A stretch of DNA of 9,760 bases, from positions 1 to 9,760 of the forward strand of contig JBBRTW010000260.1 of assembly GCA_038244055.1 (NCBI GenBank), written 5' to 3'. Source of the stretch: DASPKW01 sp038244055 (GTDB lineage Bacteria > Planctomycetota > Phycisphaerae > Tepidisphaerales > Tepidisphaeraceae). The notes under the pieces were generated by a model. The model was not told where the DNA came from. It ran no database searches and saw only the letters and a list, made by a program, of their open reading frames with translations. Numbering within the stretch: position 1 is the stretch's first letter; each line of letters starts with the position of its first letter. Positions 7,014-9,760 of the stretch are shown here, one piece after another. The position numbers and the translations under genes were made by a program.

Positions 7014-7026
7014 GCGCGAAGCGCTT
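7012..7026 (+). terminator. Possible hairpin at the SIMPL gene stop
   Basis: AAGCGC at 7012-7017 and GCGCTT at 7021-7026 form a perfect 6-bp stem with a GAA loop, the stable GCGAAGC type. It begins inside the stop codon and has no U-run after it, so termination is only possible, not shown. Confidence 0.25.
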
Positions 7027-7057
7027 GGTCATCCTCCGAATAAACGCCCAATTTTCC

Positions 7058-7092
7058 TTGATCCCCTGAATGCTCGCGAATAGTATTTGCTT
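7058..7092 (+). promoter_or_regulatory. Promoter of the toxin-antitoxin operon, apparently leaderless
   Basis: TTGATC (7058-7063) and TAGTAT (7081-7086) each match the sigma-70 -35 and -10 consensus in four of six positions and are exactly 17 bp apart. Transcription would start about seven bases after the -10 box, at 7093, which is the A of the antitoxin ATG. No Shine-Dalgarno is present, so a leaderless mRNA is predicted. Confidence 0.6.
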
Positions 7093-7326
7093 ATGGCACT
7101 TACATTCGACGAACTCACCGAGCAGGCCTTGCAACTTCCCGCGCGTTCCCGCGCGCAACTCGCCGATCAACTCGTGGAGAGCCTTGCCGCGGCAGATGCG
7201 GATGACATCCAGGAGCAATGGGCCGCGTTAGCGGTGCGCAGGCGCGATGAAGTGCGCTCTGGACTCGTGCAGGCCATTCCGGGCGAACAAGTTATCGCGG
7301 AGGTCCGCAAGGCTGTCGGGCGGTGA
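7093..7326 (+). CDS. Type II antitoxin, TIGR02574 addiction-module family
   Basis: A 77-residue antitoxin that should bind and neutralise the toxin encoded next to it and may repress the operon as a complex. The N-terminal helices (FDELTEQALQLPARSRAQL) and the C-terminal pattern RRRDEVRSGLVQAIPGEQV match the 'putative addiction module component' family TIGR02574, in which the GE-V-x-IPGEEV-like segment contacts the toxin. Length is typical. ATG 7093 is chosen over the in-frame TTG at 7087 because the promoter places the transcript start at 7093 and neither has a ribosome binding site. The stop overlaps the toxin GTG by four bases, fixing the antitoxin-first order and translational coupling. 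Confidence 0.88.
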   Translation: MALTFDELTEQALQLPARSRAQLADQLVESLAAADADDIQEQWAALAVRRRDEVRSGLVQAIPGEQVIAEVRKAVGR

Positions 7327-7625
7327 GTGCCTTCACCTTCCATCCTGACGCCCACGAGGAGTTTCTCGCTGCGGCGAGGTATTATGAGCAGCGCCGGCTG
7401 GGATTGGGTGCTATTTTCTCCTTTGAGGTTGAAGCCACAATCGCACAAATCGTCGAAGCGCCAGCGCGCTGGCCGGAAATCAAGCCGAATGTACGGCGTC
7501 GCCTCACTTACACATTTCCATATGCAGTCCTGTACTCGATTGAGCCGAATTCCATTCTCATTGTTGCCGTAATGCATTGCAGCCGGGAGCCGGGCTATTG
7601 GAACGAACGATTGGGCTCTGCATGA
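7323..7625 (+). CDS. Type II toxin, RelE/ParE family
   Basis: A 100-residue toxin of the RelE/ParE superfamily; members either cleave mRNA on the ribosome or poison gyrase, and the sequence does not settle which. Visible family features are FHPDAHEEFLAAARYYE (6-22), the GLG..F..EVE helix (27-37), RWPEI (49-53), RRRLTYTFPYAVLY (58-71) and the closing strand IVAVMHCSREPGYW (80-93). The GTG start at 7323 overlaps the antitoxin stop in GTGA. With no own ribosome binding site, expression is likely coupled to that of the antitoxin. The frame is full length and undamaged, so the module looks functional. Confidence 0.9.
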   Translation: MSAFTFHPDAHEEFLAAARYYEQRRLGLGAIFSFEVEATIAQIVEAPARWPEIKPNVRRRLTYTFPYAVLYSIEPNSILIVAVMHCSREPGYWNERLGSA

Positions 7626-7685
7626 ATTCCCACCGAAGGGCGGTGTAGAAATAGAAATTTCCAAAAGAGTGCTGCAAGTTCGATT

Positions 7686-7697
7686 TAGAATCTACCC
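7686..7697 (+). promoter_or_regulatory. -10-like box directly before the amidohydrolase GTG
   Basis: TAGAAT (7686-7691) matches TATAAT in five of six positions and is followed by exactly six bases before the GTG at 7698. There is no Shine-Dalgarno and no clear -35. The layout copies that of the antitoxin gene and again suggests a leaderless transcript. Confidence 0.45.
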
Positions 7698-8948
7698 GTG
7701 CCCCAAACGCTCCTCCATGCCGCCTGGATCGCGCCGATGAATGGGCCCGTTGTTCCCAAGGGGGCGGTGGTTTTTGATGAGGGGAAGATTCTCGCGGTGG
7801 GGCCGGCGGGTGATGTCGGTCAGATGCATCCGAATGCTCCCGTCGTTGACCTGGGCCAGGCGGTGATTCTGCCCGGGCTGGTCAATGCACATACGCATCT
7901 GGAGTTGACCAACGTGCCGGCGATGGAGCATCCGCTGACATTTGTGGATTGGATACTGAATCTGCGGCGGCGGTTGATGGCCTCGGCCGATTTCCATGGT
8001 TTGATCCGTGCGGGAACGCATCAGGGAATCCAGCAGTGCCTGCGCTTCGGCGTCACCACCGTCGCGGATATCACGCTGAACCCGGCCATCACCCGGCCGG
8101 TACTTGCGGAGTCGCCGCTGCGGGCGATCAGCTTTGGCGAAGTGGTCGGGATGGCCGGGCGGTCGGGCCAGTTCGATGAGAGGCTGGCGTCGGCAATTGA
8201 GCGATCGCCGGCTGGCGGGGTGACCATCGGCATCGAGCCCCATGCACCTTATTCGCTGGACGTGGTGGGTTATCGACGATGTGTCGAGTCGGCGCGCCAG
8301 CATGGTCTGCCGATTTGCACACATTTGGCGGAGACGGTGGATGAAGCGGAGTTTCTTGCGAGCCATACCGGTGAGTTTCGGAGGTTGTGGATGGCGCTGG
8401 ATGCGTGGGCCGATGGGGTATCGATATTTGCCGGCGGGCCGATTCGGGCGATGGAATCGGTGGGATTGCTGGATTTGCCGGCCATTCTGGCGCATGTCAA
8501 TTATATCGATGATGACGAAATGGCCATCCTGGCGCGGGGGCGGGCGAGCGTGGTCTACTGCCCGCGGACGCATGCGTATTTCGGACATCGGCCGCACCGT
8601 TTTCGCGAGATGATCGCGGCGGGGATCAACGTGGCGGTGGGAACGGATAGCGCGGCTTCATCGCCGGATTTGAATCTGGTGGAGGATTTGAGGCTGATTC
8701 ATCGGCTGCATCCTGAGCTTGGGGCGGAGTTTGTTTTCTCGCTGGCGACGATACGGGCGGCCAGGGCGCTGGGGATGGCGGGACGGGTGGGAGAGATCAG
8801 TGTTGGGGCGGCGGCGGATTTTTGCGTGTTTGATGTCAGTGGGGAAGAGCCGTTGCGGGAGGTGCTGGAGTCATCGGCGCTGCCGCGGGAGACTTGGATT
8901 GAGGGGAAAGCTGTCCCCTCTCCTGTACGCGGGAGAGGGTTAGGGTGA
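7698..8948 (+). CDS. Amidohydrolase-superfamily deaminase (SAH/aminofutalosine deaminase-like)
   Basis: A 416-residue metal-dependent hydrolase of the amidohydrolase superfamily, cytoplasmic, probably deaminating a purine-like substrate. The metal ligands are all present: His65 and His67 in NAHTHLEL, His209 in THLAE with Glu212, His266 in LAHVNY and Asp317 in GTDSAAS. Flanking motifs (VILPGLVNAHTH, EPHAPYS, YCPRTHAYFGHRPH, SLATIRAARALGM) are those of the chlorohydrolase/S-adenosylhomocysteine deaminase branch. Relatives in this branch include aminodeoxyfutalosine deaminase of the menaquinone futalosine pathway (MqnX); without mqn neighbours that role is only a guess. GTG 7698 is the best start, though it lacks a ribosome binding site. 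The last ten residues (407-416, PSPVRGRGLG) and the stop codon are encoded by the repeat at 8916 onward, so the original C-terminus was probably replaced. Confidence 0.88.
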   Translation: MPQTLLHAAWIAPMNGPVVPKGAVVFDEGKILAVGPAGDVGQMHPNAPVVDLGQAVILPGLVNAHTHLELTNVPAMEHPLTFVDWILNLRRRLMASADFHGLIRAGTHQGIQQCLRFGVTTVADITLNPAITRPVLAESPLRAISFGEVVGMAGRSGQFDERLASAIERSPAGGVTIGIEPHAPYSLDVVGYRRCVESARQHGLPICTHLAETVDEAEFLASHTGEFRRLWMALDAWADGVSIFAGGPIRAMESVGLLDLPAILAHVNYIDDDEMAILARGRASVVYCPRTHAYFGHRPHRFREMIAAGINVAVGTDSAASSPDLNLVEDLRLIHRLHPELGAEFVFSLATIRAARALGMAGRVGEISVGAAADFCVFDVSGEEPLREVLESSALPRETWIEGKAVPSPVRGRGLG

Positions 8949-9031
8949 GGGTCTTCGGCCGTTGGTGAAAGAGCCCGTTGATCGCGATGAAAAGACCCTC
9001 ACCCCCGCCCTCTCCCGAGTACAGGAGAGGG
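8916..9031. repeat. 40-bp inverted repeat, GAGAGGG/CCCTCTC type
   Basis: The arms at 8916-8955 and 8992-9031 match as an inverted repeat in 36 of 40 positions, separated by 36 bp. Each arm contains the CCCTCTCC/GGAGAGGG palindrome followed by a GGGTGAGGGTCTT-type block. Transcribed, this would form a very stable hairpin. It enters the 3' end of the amidohydrolase and may serve as a terminator between it and the ABC transporter. I recall CCCTCTCC...GGTGAGGG elements as common dispersed intergenic repeats in bacteria. Confidence 0.85.
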
Positions 9032-9095
9032 AGCAATGCCCTCTCCCGAGTACAGGAGAGGGAGCAATGCTCTCTCCCGAGCACAGGAGAGGGAG
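9008..9095. repeat. Three tandem copies of a 31-bp palindromic unit
   Basis: Units start at 9008, 9039 and 9070. The first two are identical over 31 bases (CCCTCTCCCGAGTACAGG, then AGAGGGAGCAATG). The third is cut to 26 bases with two differences (CTCT for CCCT, GCAC for GTAC). The first unit is part of the right arm of the 40-bp inverted repeat, so it was apparently duplicated locally. Each unit is itself palindromic around GTAC. Confidence 0.88.
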
Positions 9096-9107
9096 TCGTA
9101 ACTCAGA

Positions 9108-9760
9108 ATGACGGTGCAAATGTCGATGTCGAAGTCCCAACCAGCTAAAAAGCTCCGCCGCCATCGGCGCTGGGACCGCCACGGCTATCTCTTCATCGCC
9201 CCCTGGCTCATCGGCTTTCTCCTTTTCACGGCCGGTCCGATGATCGCCAGCATCATCCTCAGCTTTACCGACTACGACCTGTCCCGCGGCGCCTGGGTGG
9301 GCGGCGAGAATTACCGCCAACTGCTCTGGGCTCCGCATCCCGGCGGCGGGCATGGCGATCCGCTGTTTTACAAATCGCTCTGGAACACCTTTTATTACAC
9401 CGTTTTCGCAGTCCCGCTCGGCCTGACGGGCTCGCTCCTGCTGGCGATGCTCCTCAATCAAAAACTGCGCGGCATGGCGTTTTTCCGGACGGCTTATTAC
9501 CTGCCCAGCATCGTCCCCACCGTCGACAGCGCCCTGCTGTGGATGTGGATTCTCCAGCCGGATAAGGGCCTGCTCAATCAGTTCCTGATGTGGCTCTTCA
9601 ACACCCCGCCCTTCGAATGGCTGGAGAGTTTGCTCGGCTATCAGATCACCCCGCCGCGCTGGCTGCAAAGCTCGACTTGGAGCAAGCCCGGCCTGATCTT
9701 GATGAGCCTCTGGGCCGTTGGCGGCAGCCGCATGCTGATCTTTCTGGCCGGTTTGCAGGG
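9108..9760 (+). CDS. Sugar ABC transporter permease, MalF/UgpA-like, 5' part
   Basis: The first 217 codons of an inner-membrane permease of a binding-protein-dependent carbohydrate importer; the frame is open at the right edge. A basic tail (residues 8-25, with KKLRRHRR) leads into the first helix (YLFIAPWLIGFLLFTAGPMI), a FTDYDL segment typical of the family, then NTFYYTVFAVPLGLTGSLLL and FFRTAYYLPSIVPTVDSALLW, the latter a hallmark of MalF/UgpA/LacF-type permeases. The sequence stops at IFLAGLQ, just before the expected EAA loop that contacts the ATPase. An in-frame stop at 9099-9101 limits the start to ATG 9108, 9120 or 9126; none has a well-spaced Shine-Dalgarno. The GGGAG ending the tandem repeat lies 12 bases before 9108. 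A second permease, a binding protein or an ATPase is expected to the right, beyond view. Confidence 0.92.
   Translation, partial: MTVQMSMSKSQPAKKLRRHRRWDRHGYLFIAPWLIGFLLFTAGPMIASIILSFTDYDLSRGAWVGGENYRQLLWAPHPGGGHGDPLFYKSLWNTFYYTVFAVPLGLTGSLLLAMLLNQKLRGMAFFRTAYYLPSIVPTVDSALLWMWILQPDKGLLNQFLMWLFNTPPFEWLESLLGYQITPPRWLQSSTWSKPGLILMSLWAVGGSRMLIFLAGLQ

Noticed and set aside
7631..7645. CACCG/CGGTG hairpin after the toxin gene as a terminator
   Set aside because: The stem is only 5 bp and no U-rich run follows, so I do not call it.
7692..8597. 301-residue minus-strand frame opposite the amidohydrolase
   Set aside because: Shadow of a gene with complete metal-ligand motifs; Arg/His/Pro-rich and without recognisable features.
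9008..9095. 31-bp periodic repeats considered as a CRISPR array
   Set aside because: The copies are directly abutting, with no unique spacers, and no cas gene is present.
8940..9668. 242-residue minus-strand frame opposite the ABC permease
   Set aside because: The plus strand clearly encodes a permease with family motifs. The antisense frame has low-complexity charged sequence and translates the tandem repeat.
1..9760. A new defence or biosynthetic system spanning the window
   Set aside because: The recognisable genes belong to unrelated known families with changing strand and separate promoters. Apart from the TA pair, no multi-gene system with a shared function is visible.

Overview
The window reads as high-GC bacterial chromosome, most likely from the Planctomycetota (a Phycisphaerae-like lineage is my best guess). 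This rests on three things: short zinc ribbons fused to a Pro/Ala-rich linker and a membrane anchor; a sigma-70 factor whose N-terminus and region 2.4 look like planctomycete sigma factors; and loose gene packing with palindromic intergenic repeats. It is an inference from protein style, with no rRNA or other marker gene to confirm it.

Layout. Positions 1-3978 are all on the minus strand. In transcription order they hold nadD (NAD biosynthesis), a multi-pass GT-C/GT39-like membrane glycosyltransferase, a zinc-ribbon membrane-anchored protein, and a second zinc-ribbon protein that starts by a 4-base GTGA overlap and runs off the left edge. A 350-bp divergent intergenic region separates nadD from a plus-strand sigma-70 family factor, which ends in a clear intrinsic terminator. 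A small HExxH protein lies on the minus strand, divergent from a plus-strand SIMPL (DUF541) protein. Next come a two-gene type II toxin-antitoxin module (TIGR02574-type antitoxin, RelE/ParE-type toxin, GTGA overlap), a metal-dependent amidohydrolase, and the 5' part of a sugar ABC transporter permease that runs off the right edge.

The intergenic regions carry three unrelated inverted-repeat elements (3203-3379, 5439-5549, 8916-9095). The last one supplies the final ten codons and the stop of the amidohydrolase. The antitoxin and the amidohydrolase both have a TAG(T/A)AT -10-like box exactly six bases before the start codon and no Shine-Dalgarno sequence, which suggests leaderless transcripts. 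Most other genes have recognisable Shine-Dalgarno sites.

I see no defence island, prophage, CRISPR array, tRNA or rRNA. The genes are mostly housekeeping or accessory functions of known families and do not form one pathway. The points that deserve attention are the repeats, the leaderless starts, the mirrored zinc-ribbon pair and the unusual sigma factor.
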